A program made the translations under genes and the position numbers. From NCBI GenBank assembly GCA_002413145.1, contig DHWK01000088.1, forward strand, positions 9,303-23,996: 14,694 bases of DNA. The letters are read 5' to 3'. Below, in pieces: positions 1 to 7,516 of this stretch (positions are counted from its first letter, which is position 1; each line of letters opens with the position of its first letter). The notes under the pieces are model-generated. The model saw only the letters and a program-made list of their open reading frames with translations, had not been told where the DNA came from and did no database searches. This DNA comes from a bacterium UBP12_UBA5184. Its GTDB lineage: Bacteria > Vulcanimicrobiota > Vulcanimicrobiia > Vulcanimicrobiales > Vulcanimicrobiaceae.

Positions 1-545
1 AGCTCGAACTGCGCGCTTCCTATGCCGACTTCGGCCAGATCGAACCGATCACGCTGAGCAACGCGCGGCAGACGGGCTTCGTCGACGGCTTCTTCTTACC
101 CCAAGCCGATAACGCCGCGACGCTAGGACGCCAGCGGCAATATGCGGCCTGGCTTGCGTGGCATCCGAGCGTCGCGGACGTCGTCGTCGACTACACCGAA
201 GACACGATGCGCCGGCCGGCCCTCGCGAGCCGGCCGCAAGACCTGGTCTCATACGACACGGCGCAGTTTTCAGTGTACGCCTCGCATCGATTCGGCCGGA
301 ACGCCGTCGGCAGCCTCGGGCTTACGCGCTACTTCTTGCGGGGCTCGTTCTCGCAGGCGTTCACCAATGTCGATTTCGGCCAGAAGATCGCGTTCGCCGG
401 AATCGAGTGGCGCGAAAGCGGCGGCACCGCGACCCTGCTCAGCCTGCGCCGCGCCGTCTTCGGCGGCTTCCCGGGGACGCAGGGGAACCCGCCACCCGAC
501 TTCACCGGGACGCTGTTCGTCCTCGAGCAGCGCCTGAAGATGTAA
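1..545 (+). CDS. Putative outer-membrane beta-barrel protein, C-terminal part (5' end outside window)
   Basis: The frame is open from the window edge (first full codon at position 3) to a TAA at 543-545, giving 180 residues; the start lies upstream of the window. I recognise no named family. The last 110 residues show runs of alternating hydrophobic and polar residues separated by short Gly/Asn/Asp turns, for example FSVYASHRF, KIAFAGIEW and TLFVLEQRLKM. This is the pattern of outer-membrane beta strands. The protein ends in a strand-like segment, but the last residue is Met rather than the usual Phe or Trp. It lacks plug-domain motifs, so it is probably not a TonB-dependent receptor. It is convergent with the LCP gene, with only 9 bp between the two stop codons. 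The barrel assignment is inference from the residue pattern. Confidence 0.6.
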   Translation, partial: LELRASYADFGQIEPITLSNARQTGFVDGFFLPQADNAATLGRQRQYAAWLAWHPSVADVVVDYTEDTMRRPALASRPQDLVSYDTAQFSVYASHRFGRNAVGSLGLTRYFLRGSFSQAFTNVDFGQKIAFAGIEWRESGGTATLLSLRRAVFGGFPGTQGNPPPDFTGTLFVLEQRLKM

Positions 546-554
546 GGGGCCACT

Positions 555-1811
555 TCACTCGCGTGCGACCACGACGTCGACGTCGCCCGGCTCGACGTCG
601 ACGCTCCCGGTTCCGAGCGCCCGAGCGATCTGCCAGCCCCAGCTCGGATGCCTCGCCGGATAGGTGACGCGGTTCGCGCCGGTGGCTTCGCCGGCGCGGC
701 GGACGAGACTGAATCCAAGATGCTGGAAATGGAGCGTCATGTGCGCGCTCCCGTACAGCTTCACCGGGATCGCCGCCGGCAGAGATTTTTCCAACCCCGT
801 GCTGGCAGAGCGCGAACCGAATTTCGCCAGCCGCGCCTGAATCTGGTCAGGATCCAAGACGTCGTAGGTGGCGCCGAGAATTCTTCCTTCGGCGTTTACG
901 CCCGCAATCGGCGCCGCACCGAGCGACATTGCGTCGGCGATCGTTCCGAGCGGCACCTGATAGACCGGCGCGCCGCTCGACGCGATCCCGAGCCGCACGA
1001 GTTGCTCCTGAGAGAAGTTGGTTGCGATGTCGCCCTTCAGACTCGAAATAAAACGCGGCAGAACCAGCGCCGCATTTTTCGGATCGAGCACGCGGTCGCG
1101 CAGCAGCCCGAGAACCTGCACCTCGGCTTGCATCCGCTGAAAATCGTCGATGCGGTAGTCGTTGCCCGCGTGATTCTGCCGAACGCGAACGAAAGCGAGG
1201 GCTTGTGTGCCGTCCATGTGCTGAATCCCCGGCCGAAAATCGGCCCGGGCATCGTGCGGGTCGTAGATGCGCTTTTTGACCTCGACCGTCAGCCCGCCGA
1301 CGAGATCGACGGCCGTCTTGAACGAGGCGAAGTTCGCGACGATGTATCCGTCGACGGGCAGACCGGTGAGGTCGGCGACTGCCTTCGCGAGCAACTGAGG
1401 CCCCACTTTGGGTTTTTCCTGGTTTCCCATGAAAAACAATGTCTTGATCTTGGGGACCGGATTGCGCCAACGCGGCTGCGCGACGAGCGTGTCGCGCGGG
1501 ATCGTGATCGCGTAGAGCGCGTGCAGCGCGGGATCGAAATGAACCAGGACGATCGCATCGGCTTGGCCGGCGGCGGAGCCCAACCCCAAGGGATCGTTCG
1601 CCTTGACGTCGCGCGCGTTATTGGCGATGAAGAGGACGTTGATCGGCCGATCGCCGAGCGCGACCCGAGTCGCGACGGATCCGAAGAGCTGTCGTCCCGC
1701 GGGGGAGAAGGCCGACGCGACGACGGCCGACACGACCGCGAAGCAGGCGATGATGATTGCGGCGACTCGCCGCCGGCGCCCCGCGCGCCCGTGGAAAAGA
1801 CTTCGAGACAT
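555..1811 (-). CDS. LytR-CpsA-Psr (LCP) family protein with C-terminal LytR_C-like domain
   Basis: 418 residues starting at ATG 1811. LCP proteins are membrane-anchored phosphotransferases that move undecaprenyl-pyrophosphate-linked glycopolymers onto peptidoglycan or related acceptors, acting outside the cytoplasmic membrane. A basic N-terminus (GRRRR) precedes one membrane helix at about 16-35. The LCP core spans about 56-232: INVLFIANN, the aspartate region near QADAIVLV (residue 85), the ITIPRDT motif (102-108), VDLVGGL (168-174), AFVRVRQ with Arg209 and Arg211, and the DYRIDDFQRMQ stretch (218-228). In many relatives the residue before the Asp motif is Arg; here it is Gln83. Residues about 346-416 look like a divergent LytR_C domain. 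The gene is last in the minus-strand run, 42 bp after the membrane-protein gene. The preceding sequence has no good Shine-Dalgarno. Family assignment is firm; the polymer substrate is unknown. Confidence 0.92.
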   Translation of the reverse strand: MSRSLFHGRAGRRRRVAAIIIACFAVVSAVVASAFSPAGRQLFGSVATRVALGDRPINVLFIANNARDVKANDPLGLGSAAGQADAIVLVHFDPALHALYAITIPRDTLVAQPRWRNPVPKIKTLFFMGNQEKPKVGPQLLAKAVADLTGLPVDGYIVANFASFKTAVDLVGGLTVEVKKRIYDPHDARADFRPGIQHMDGTQALAFVRVRQNHAGNDYRIDDFQRMQAEVQVLGLLRDRVLDPKNAALVLPRFISSLKGDIATNFSQEQLVRLGIASSGAPVYQVPLGTIADAMSLGAAPIAGVNAEGRILGATYDVLDPDQIQARLAKFGSRSASTGLEKSLPAAIPVKLYGSAHMTLHFQHLGFSLVRRAGEATGANRVTYPARHPSWGWQIARALGTGSVDVEPGDVDVVVARE

Positions 1812-1853
1812 GCTAAAGATTCCGTTCGCAGGAGAGGGTTGAAGCGCAGAGAG

Positions 1854-2504
1854 CTAGGCCACTCCGAACGGAGGCGCTCGCTCGCCGATACGGCAAACGA
1901 TTGGAGCGAATTCAAGACGCGCCGGGGCGAAGCGGTAGCGCCGCAGCGAGAGACCCGGCTCACGCGCGAGGCGCGCTGCCGGCGGCGTCACGAACTGCAC
2001 GAAGCGTAGCGCCGGCCGCGCGAGCGAGCGCACGATCCGCGCCGCGGCGAACGCCGTCGCGGCGCACAGCGTCGCGTGGATCGCCAGACTGACGAGCACC
2101 GGCGCGCCGAACCAAACCGTCCCGCCGAGTCCGTGACCGAGAACGACCCACTGCTCCGACGTCTCGGTTACATAGAGGGCGCCGATCTGCACTGCAAAGA
2201 TGGCGGGCAGGAGGAGCGCGACCGTCTTTACGTCGAGGGCCCGCGTCCAGGCAGCGAGCCAGGCCTGCGGGCGATCCTCGCAGTGCCTGCTGACGAACCG
2301 AGCGCGTAGCACGAAGTGTAGCGTGAAAAACAAAAAACCGGCAAGGAGTGCCGGAAAAACATCCGCGTGGCTATGATCGGTATAGCGCCCCGGTCCGAAA
2401 AGACCGGCATTCGAGGCCGCCTCGGTCAACGGGTCGGCGAGCGCCAGCGCGACGAATGCGACCGCCATGCAGAACCAGATGCGAATTCCCGACCTGGACA
2501 TCAC
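1854..2504 (-). CDS. Hypothetical four-helix integral membrane protein
   Basis: 216 residues. The first possible start is GTG at 2504, directly followed by ATG at 2501; an in-frame stop lies just upstream, so the start is one of these two. I do not recognise the family. Hydrophobic segments lie at about 8-24, 48-67, 93-112 and 133-157. A histidine-containing loop, YTDHSHADVF (41-50), between helices 1 and 2 is the most distinctive motif. The C-terminal 55 residues are basic, arginine-rich and probably cytoplasmic. It sits between the radical SAM gene (47 bp upstream) and the LCP gene (42 bp downstream) and is likely co-transcribed with both, so an envelope role is possible, but nothing in the sequence proves it. 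Neither start codon has a normal ribosome-binding site; the bases just before them are an anti-Shine-Dalgarno-like CTCCTC. Confidence 0.8.
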   Translation of the reverse strand: MMSRSGIRIWFCMAVAFVALALADPLTEAASNAGLFGPGRYTDHSHADVFPALLAGFLFFTLHFVLRARFVSRHCEDRPQAWLAAWTRALDVKTVALLLPAIFAVQIGALYVTETSEQWVVLGHGLGGTVWFGAPVLVSLAIHATLCAATAFAAARIVRSLARPALRFVQFVTPPAARLAREPGLSLRRYRFAPARLEFAPIVCRIGERAPPFGVA

Positions 2505-2505
2505 G

Positions 2506-2542
2506 AGGAGCGACTACGTTCACACGCCGCGAAGCCGCTCCT
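2506..2542 (-). repeat. Inverted repeat just upstream of the membrane-protein start
   Basis: The arms AGGAGCG (2506-2512) and CGCTCCT (2536-2542) are perfect 7-bp complements separated by 23 bases. In the minus-strand transcript the hairpin would end 1 base before the GTG start at 2504. The 3' arm contains CTCCT, which could also pair with Shine-Dalgarno sequence. It is not followed by a T-run, so it is not a standard terminator. It may be chance in such GC-rich DNA. Confidence 0.3.
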
Positions 2543-2551
2543 GCGCAGCGT

Positions 2552-3778
2552 TTAGTGCGTGTGCGTAAAGTTACCCAAAACGGGGCCGGCGGCGCGCAGG
2601 CGCTCGAGGGCGACGCGCATCCCGAGCGGTTCGGCCGGTCGTCCGACGGCCGCGAAATAGCGTGCCGGATCGATGTTGAGCGTACGGGTCTGCACCATCT
2701 GCACGCGCACGCTGCGCAAGAACGACTCGGCGGCGTCGACCTCCGACCGCTCGTCGGTCACGCCGGGATGGGTCAGCAGATTCAATGAGACGCGCAGCCC
2801 CGCGTTGCTCGCGATCCGCACGCTCTCCAAGACGTCGTCCAACCCGTAAGCGACCGGGCGGTAATACTTCGCGTAGACCTCGGGGCGAAACGAGTTAAGG
2901 CTGATCCGGACCGCGTCGAGCCCGGCCTCGATCAGGCGCCGCAGCGAGCGCGGCAGGCTCCCGTTGGTGTTGAGATTGATCGTGCCGCGCGAGGTCGATG
3001 CGCGAATGCGCGCGGTCGCCGCGGCGATCGCCGGCGTACGCAGCAGCGGTTCGCCTTCGCAGCCCTGACCGAACGAGACGATCCCGTCGGGCTCGTGCGC
3101 GAGATGGTCGCAGGCGATGCGCGCCAGTTCGTTCGCGGTCGTCTCGAAGGCGATGCGCGTCTGTGGCGCCGGGATGCCGGCATCGGCATCGAGTTCGGAG
3201 ATGCAGCCGAGACAACGCGCGTTGCACTTGGGAGAAACCGGCAACGCCGCTTCCCCGCGGGCGCGGAAAACGTTCTGCGCGGTGAAGCAGCCGTATTCGA
3301 GCGCGCACACCCGCAATTGCGCGAGCACCCGGTTGTTTGGGTCGCGCGCGCACCGTTCCTCGACCAGTCCTTCGAGTTGGCCCGCAGCGAAGTAGCGCGG
3401 CGACCAATGCTCCCCTTCGTCGGTCTTCATCGCCCCGACGTGCAGTGCGTCGTCGAGGGCGCACGCGAACGTATATCCGAACAAGGGAAGCGTCGGCGCG
3501 GCGTTCCGTTCGCGGTAGGCCGGTAAGAGCAAGCGCGTGTAGCCCGCCGGCAAAAGTGCGGCGAGGGCGGTTCGCCGTTTGGCTTTCCGCTCTCCGAGGT
3601 CGACCAGCGGCACGCGCCCCGGCAGCATCACGGCGACGGTCCCCGGGGGCGCCGGCATCAGTTCTTCGCCGCGCGGAGTCCGTACGAAGCCGCCGTCGGC
3701 CAGCGGCGCGCTCGTTTGGTCGAAGTAAACGCGGCCGCCGGCGTCGCTATACGCCAAACCGGCGCGCGCCGCGATCAC
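2552..3778 (-). CDS. Radical SAM protein of unassigned function
   Basis: 408 residues from GTG 3778, whose bases overlap the dapF stop as GTGA. An ATG at 3847 would extend it by 23 residues but would overlap dapF by 73 bp, so I prefer the GTG. The 4Fe-4S/SAM cluster motif CxxxCxxC is Cys185, Cys189 and Cys192, within SPKCNARCLGC. SFGQGCEGEP (235-244) fits the SAM-binding GE motif position, NLNTNGS (268-274) the next strand, and AGLDAVRISLNS (285-296) the barrel strand after it. The cluster is unusually far from the N-terminus: about 180 residues precede it, with extra cysteines at 106, 143, 158 and 164, and Cys240 lies in the GE motif. An additional iron-sulfur cluster is possible but not shown. 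The substrate is unknown; co-translation with dapF suggests, but does not prove, a link to amino-acid or envelope metabolism. Confidence 0.88.
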   Translation of the reverse strand: MIAARAGLAYSDAGGRVYFDQTSAPLADGGFVRTPRGEELMPAPPGTVAVMLPGRVPLVDLGERKAKRRTALAALLPAGYTRLLLPAYRERNAAPTLPLFGYTFACALDDALHVGAMKTDEGEHWSPRYFAAGQLEGLVEERCARDPNNRVLAQLRVCALEYGCFTAQNVFRARGEAALPVSPKCNARCLGCISELDADAGIPAPQTRIAFETTANELARIACDHLAHEPDGIVSFGQGCEGEPLLRTPAIAAATARIRASTSRGTINLNTNGSLPRSLRRLIEAGLDAVRISLNSFRPEVYAKYYRPVAYGLDDVLESVRIASNAGLRVSLNLLTHPGVTDERSEVDAAESFLRSVRVQMVQTRTLNIDPARYFAAVGRPAEPLGMRVALERLRAAGPVLGNFTHTH

Positions 3779-4596
3779 GCCTCGACCGTGCGCTCGAAAA
3801 CTTTTTCGGCCGGTCCGCTCAAACTTGCCGATTCGCCCGGACGCCATCCGACCGCGAGCGTCCCGCCGGGGACTTTCACCGTCACCGGCGATTCGGCCAA
3901 CCCGGCGACGATCGCGGCGGCGACGGCGGCGACCGAACCCGTCCCGCAGGATTGGGTAACGCCGACGCCGCGCTCGTAGTGGCGGACGGCGATAGCGTGC
4001 GCGTCTAGCCGTTGCACGAAGTGGACGTTCGTGCCGCGCGGAAAATCGCGATGGGTCGAGAGCGCGGCGCCGTCCCGTTCGAGGTCGATCGCCGCGACCT
4101 CGTCGACGAAGATCACGATATGCGGATTACCGAGCGAGACGGCGCGATAGATCCAGGTCCTTCCGGCGGCGTCAATCCTGCGCTCGGCCCCGTTCGCTGC
4201 GAGGTCGGGGACGCCCATATCGACGCGGACCCGAAACTCCGGGGTCCGCGCGAGGACTTCGACCCCGATCGGGCCGGCGACGGTCGCGACGGCGAATGCA
4301 TCGGGCGCGCCGCGTTCGACCAGAAAGCGCGCGACGCAGCGCATCCCGTTCCCGCACATCTCCGCCTCGCTGCCGTCGGCGTTGAAGATGCGCATCGTTG
4401 CGATCGCGTCGATCCCGGTTTGAGGTTCCCCAATCACTAACAGGCCGTCGGCACCCAAACCGTGCGCGCGATCGCACAGCCGCAACGCCAAATCTCCGTA
4501 CGAGACGCCGCGCGACGCGCGCTCTTCGACGAGGACGAACTCGTTGTGCGTCCCGTGCATTTTGGCGACGGGAATTTCGCGCAGCGCCGAACTCAC
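3775..4596 (-). CDS. dapF: Diaminopimelate epimerase
   Basis: 273 residues from GTG 4596, which overlaps the hfq stop as GTGA. DapF interconverts LL- and meso-diaminopimelate in the cytoplasm, supplying lysine and the peptidoglycan cross-linking residue. It uses two cysteines as acid and base: Cys81 in EMCGNGMRC and Cys217 in SCGTGS, both present. Substrate-binding positions are also visible: Asn18 in MHGTHNEF, Asn83, Asn157 in GNPHI, Asn190 in RGTNVHF, and Glu208-Arg209 in YERGVG. Two family motifs deviate: MHGTHNEF where MHGxGNDF is common, and GVGVTQSCGTG where GxGET(x)ACGTG is common; neither removes a catalytic residue. The ATG at residue 13 is an unlikely start because family members retain residues before MHG. 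Length is normal for the family. Confidence 0.97.
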   Translation of the reverse strand: MSSALREIPVAKMHGTHNEFVLVEERASRGVSYGDLALRLCDRAHGLGADGLLVIGEPQTGIDAIATMRIFNADGSEAEMCGNGMRCVARFLVERGAPDAFAVATVAGPIGVEVLARTPEFRVRVDMGVPDLAANGAERRIDAAGRTWIYRAVSLGNPHIVIFVDEVAAIDLERDGAALSTHRDFPRGTNVHFVQRLDAHAIAVRHYERGVGVTQSCGTGSVAAVAAAIVAGLAESPVTVKVPGGTLAVGWRPGESASLSGPAEKVFERTVEA

Positions 4597-4880
4597 TTCG
4601 GACTCGACGCCGCTTCGGTTTCGTCTGCAAACGCGGCTCCGGAGTCGAATGCGCCCTGCGGCGAAATCGTGGAGACGGCGTGTTTGTAGACGAGATGCAA
4701 GCGGTGCTCGTATTCGAGAAGGATGGTGAAGGCGTCGTAGCCTTTAACCGTGCCGCGAAGTTGGAATCCGTTGACGAGATAGACGGTCACGGGAACAGCC
4801 TGGCGTCGAACCTCGGCGAGGTACGCATCCTGTAACGCCGCCGCACGGTTGGATGGATGCGGGTTCTCGCGGACCGACAT
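4593..4880 (-). CDS. hfq: RNA chaperone Hfq
   Basis: 95 residues from ATG 4880, 13 bp after the miaA stop; a longer reading frame exists but would overlap miaA by more than 130 bp and adds no family sequence. Hfq forms a hexameric ring that pairs small RNAs with mRNAs. The LQDAYL start (16-21), Sm1 motif around VTVYLVNGFQLRG (31-43) and Sm2 motif VYKHAVST (64-71) are all present, with the proximal-face Gln17, Phe51, Lys66 and His67. The rim patch reads RRQA (25-28) where E. coli has RRER, so one rim arginine is replaced by Ala28. From memory, the core (NGFQLRG, FTILLE) is closer to Bacillus Hfq than to E. coli Hfq. The C-terminal tail is short, about 20 residues, and acidic. The miaA-hfq order is widely conserved in bacteria. 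Confidence 0.95.
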   Translation of the reverse strand: MSVRENPHPSNRAAALQDAYLAEVRRQAVPVTVYLVNGFQLRGTVKGYDAFTILLEYEHRLHLVYKHAVSTISPQGAFDSGAAFADETEAASSPK

Positions 4881-4893
4881 AGTCGAGCCGCCT

Positions 4894-5796
4894 TCAGGGG
4901 CTTCCCCAGAGTTCCCTGGCCTCGCGCGCGACGCCGTCGCGCGCCGCGAAGCGCATCCCCGGTTCGCCGCGGAACCAGGTTCGCTGGCGTCTTGCGTAGC
5001 GCCGCGTCGCGCGCACCAAAACCGCACGGAGTTCCGCGCCCGTCAGTTGGCCGGCCAGGTATGCCAGCGCTTGCGGATAACCGACCGCATCGGCCGCGAG
5101 CGCCGACGGTCCGACGCGCTCGGCCTCTGCGACGAGACCGCAGTCCAGCATTGCGTCGACGCGCGCTGCGATCCGTTCGTCGAGGACCGCGTCTTCGACG
5201 GCGAGCGCGAGCTTGACGAACGGGATCTCCGCAGCGCGCAGAGAGTTGCGTTCGCTCCGGTCGGACGCGAGCGCGCCGTCGCCGCACAGGGCGATCTCGA
5301 GCGCGCGCAGGATGCGATAGGGATCCCGCGCTCCGATCGCGCGTGCCCGCTCGGGCGCGAGCGCCGCCAGCCAATCGTGCAACGCTTCGCTCGGATGGAT
5401 CTGCGCTTCGCGCGCGAGCCGCGCTCGCAATTCGGGATCGTACGCGGGAGAGAGAGCGACGTCCCCGCACAGAGCCCGGATATAGAATCCCGTACCGCCG
5501 ACGACCAGAACGCGCCGGCCGCGAGCCCGAATCTCGCCGATGGCGCGCAGCGCATCGAGCGCATAGCGGGCGGCGCTGTAGCGTTCTTGCGGCGCGAGAA
5601 ATTCGATCAGGTGGTGCGGGACGCGGGCGCGCTGCCGCTCGGTCGGCGCGGCCGTCCCGATCGGCATCCCGCGATAGATCTGCCGCGAGTCGGCGCCGAC
5701 GATTTCGGCGCCGTAGCGTTCGGCCAAATCCAGCGCGAGTTCGGTTTTCCCGCTAGCCGTCGAGCCGGCCAGCACGAGGACCGGGGGGGTGATCAC
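4894..5796 (-). CDS. miaA: tRNA dimethylallyltransferase
   Basis: 300 residues from GTG 5796, only 3 bp after the mutL stop. MiaA transfers the dimethylallyl group to N6 of A37 in tRNAs that read UNN codons. The P-loop GSTASGKT is at 11-18, the catalytic-aspartate motif DSRQIYRGMPIGTA at 36-49, VPHHLI at 59-64, VGGTGFYI at 99-106, and RDPYRILRALEI at 157-168. AVGYPQAL (237-244) and the basic RATRRYARRQRTWFR (262-276), which contacts tRNA and diphosphate in the family, close the protein. No key motif is missing and the length is typical. The near-zero spacing from mutL and hfq points to one transcript. The start has no convincing Shine-Dalgarno; translation may be coupled to mutL termination. 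Confidence 0.97.
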   Translation of the reverse strand: MITPPVLVLAGSTASGKTELALDLAERYGAEIVGADSRQIYRGMPIGTAAPTERQRARVPHHLIEFLAPQERYSAARYALDALRAIGEIRARGRRVLVVGGTGFYIRALCGDVALSPAYDPELRARLAREAQIHPSEALHDWLAALAPERARAIGARDPYRILRALEIALCGDGALASDRSERNSLRAAEIPFVKLALAVEDAVLDERIAARVDAMLDCGLVAEAERVGPSALAADAVGYPQALAYLAGQLTGAELRAVLVRATRRYARRQRTWFRGEPGMRFAARDGVAREARELWGSP

Positions 5797-5799
5797 CCG

Positions 5800-7473
5800 T
5801 TACGTTCGCTTGAACATCCGCGCGACGTCGCTCGGGCCGATGCGCACGACGGTCGGACGGCCGTGGGGGCAGTGCATCGGATTCTCGCAACGTTCGAGGC
5901 GCGCGAGCAGCGCCGACATCTCCGCGAGTTCCAGACGGTCGCCGGCGCGCACCACCGAATGGCACGCGAGGGTCGCCCAGATCCGTTCCTGCGGCGAGAG
6001 ACCGGGAATCTCGTCGCCGGCATCGGCCAAGAACGGTTGCAAGTCGAAGCGGCGTGCGCCGTAACCCGCCGGCGTCGCGACGACGCGATAGGCCGTCTCG
6101 CCGAACGGCTCGGCGACGAACCCGGCCGCCGCCAGCGTGTCGCGGATCGCCTCGAAGCGCGGGACCTCCGCCGGCTGAAATTCGATCAGATACGGCACCA
6201 AAAGCGGTTCGCTCGGCGCACCGTCGCAAGCCCGCGCGACGATCGCTTCGTAGGCGATGCGTTCGTGCGCCGCGTGCTGGTCGACCAGGACGAGCGCGTC
6301 GCGATCGAGCGCGAGGATGTAGGTGTCGTCGAGTTGCGCCATCACCCGCGCGCCGGCTTCGCCTTGCGCTGGGGCGGCGAACTCGAAGGGCGCCGGCTCG
6401 CCGTCGCGGGCGGATGCGGCCCCGATCGTTGCGACGGGGACGTCCGGCGCCAATGAAACGGCGGCCCGCAACCGTTCGCCGGCGTCGTGCGCCAGCGTTT
6501 GGGAGATCGCGCGCTTGACCGCGTCCGAGACGCGCTCGGGAAAGCGCAAGCGGACGTCACTCTTGGTCGGATGGACGTTGGGGTCGACGTGATCGGGCGG
6601 CAGATCGATGAAGAGCACGCCGTAGGGCTGACGCCCGGCGAGCGTGTAGGTCGAGTAGCCCGCCGTCCAAGCACCGGCGAGCAGCGTCGTGCGCAACAGC
6701 CGGCCGTTGACGAACAGATGCTGCATCCGCCGGTCCGGACGATCGAATCCCGGCCGGCTCACGAAGCCGCGCACGAACAATGCGGCGCTCGGATCTCGCG
6801 CACCCTCGAGTGCGACCAGCGAGCGCGCCGGCATCAGGCCGAAGACTTGCGCGAGTCGTTGCTCGAGCGCGTCGGCGCTCGGAAAGATCCAAGTCGTCCG
6901 TCCGTCGTGCGCGAGCGAAAAGGCAACCTGCGGATATCCCAGCGACAGCGTTGCCAGAAATGCCGAGACCCGCGCGAACTCGGCCGAAGGCGAACGCAGG
7001 TATTCGCGGCGCACCGGAACGTTCGCGAACAAATCGGAGACGGCGACGCGCGTCCCGGGCGGCGCCGGCATCGCCTCCGGCGCCGACACCGAGCCGTCGA
7101 ACGCGTCGACGGCGAACCCGACCTCATCGCTCGCGACGCGCGCCACCAAACGAACCCGCGCGACCGCCGCGATGCTGGCCAAGCCTTCGCCGCGAAATCC
7201 AAGCGTCGTGACGCGACCGAGATCGGCCGCGGCTTCGAGTTTGCTCGTCGCGTGGCGCGCGAAGGCGAGCGCGAGTTCGGAGCGTGGAATCCCGGCGCCG
7301 TCGTCGAGCACCTCGATTGCGTCGAGACCGCCCTGCGACAACGCCACGGCGATCCGTGAAGCGCCGGCATCGAGGGCGTTCTCCACCAATTCCTTGACGA
7401 CCGAGAGAGGCCGCTCGACGACTTCGCCCGCAGCGATCTGTCCGACCGTCGTCTCGTCCAAGAGCCGGATCAT
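5800..7473 (-). CDS. mutL: DNA mismatch repair protein MutL (endonuclease type)
   Basis: 557 residues from ATG 7473. The N-terminal GHKL ATPase shows ELVENALDAGA with catalytic Glu28 and Asn32, DDGAGI (57-62), FARHATSKL (71-79) and GFRGEGLASI (92-101); the transducer domain follows to about 330. The C-terminal domain carries the metal-binding endonuclease motif DQHAAHERIAYE (398-409), matching DQHA(x)2E(x)4E, plus ACHSVVR (503-509), CPHGRPT (535-541) and the terminal FKR (554-556). So this MutL should nick DNA itself, as in organisms lacking MutH. PLLVP (423-427) may be part of the sliding-clamp contact. The linker between domains is short, about 40 residues, against about 100 in E. coli. mutS is not in the window. 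It sits 43 bp after the sensor kinase gene and 3 bp before miaA. Confidence 0.97.
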   Translation of the reverse strand: MIRLLDETTVGQIAAGEVVERPLSVVKELVENALDAGASRIAVALSQGGLDAIEVLDDGAGIPRSELALAFARHATSKLEAAADLGRVTTLGFRGEGLASIAAVARVRLVARVASDEVGFAVDAFDGSVSAPEAMPAPPGTRVAVSDLFANVPVRREYLRSPSAEFARVSAFLATLSLGYPQVAFSLAHDGRTTWIFPSADALEQRLAQVFGLMPARSLVALEGARDPSAALFVRGFVSRPGFDRPDRRMQHLFVNGRLLRTTLLAGAWTAGYSTYTLAGRQPYGVLFIDLPPDHVDPNVHPTKSDVRLRFPERVSDAVKRAISQTLAHDAGERLRAAVSLAPDVPVATIGAASARDGEPAPFEFAAPAQGEAGARVMAQLDDTYILALDRDALVLVDQHAAHERIAYEAIVARACDGAPSEPLLVPYLIEFQPAEVPRFEAIRDTLAAAGFVAEPFGETAYRVVATPAGYGARRFDLQPFLADAGDEIPGLSPQERIWATLACHSVVRAGDRLELAEMSALLARLERCENPMHCPHGRPTVVRIGPSDVARMFKRT

Positions 7474-7482
7474 GGGCGGGGC

Positions 7483-7501
7483 GTTTCGGCGGCGCCGAAA
7501 C
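7483..7501 (-). repeat. Perfect hairpin between sensor kinase gene and mutL
   Basis: Arms GTTTCGGC (7483-7490) and GCCGAAAC (7494-7501) are exact 8-bp complements around a 3-base centre, in the 43-bp gap before mutL, 9 bases from its ATG. There is no T-run on either side, so a standard intrinsic terminator is unlikely. It could be a transcript hairpin that trims or stabilises mRNA between the regulator genes and mutL, or a protein-binding palindrome. Confidence 0.45.
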
Positions 7502-7516
7502 TGCTCCGCTTAGACC

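Noticed and set aside
648..2009. Long plus-strand open frame of 453 codons opposite the LCP and membrane-protein genes
   Set aside because: It is antisense to a gene with clear LCP motifs, is extremely Arg-rich and shows no domain; it is a by-product of high GC content.
3779..3847. ATG start at 3847 for the radical SAM gene
   Set aside because: It requires a 73-bp overlap with the conserved dapF coding end and adds a basic segment without family character; the GTG at 3778 gives a clean GTGA overlap.
4881..5027. N-terminal extension of Hfq by 49 residues
   Set aside because: It would overlap miaA extensively, adds low-complexity sequence absent from the family, and the ATG at 4880 gives a normal-length Hfq.
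4849..6456. Long plus-strand open frame of 535 codons opposite miaA and mutL
   Set aside because: Both genes beneath it on the minus strand have complete catalytic motifs; the antisense product is Arg-rich and without recognisable features.
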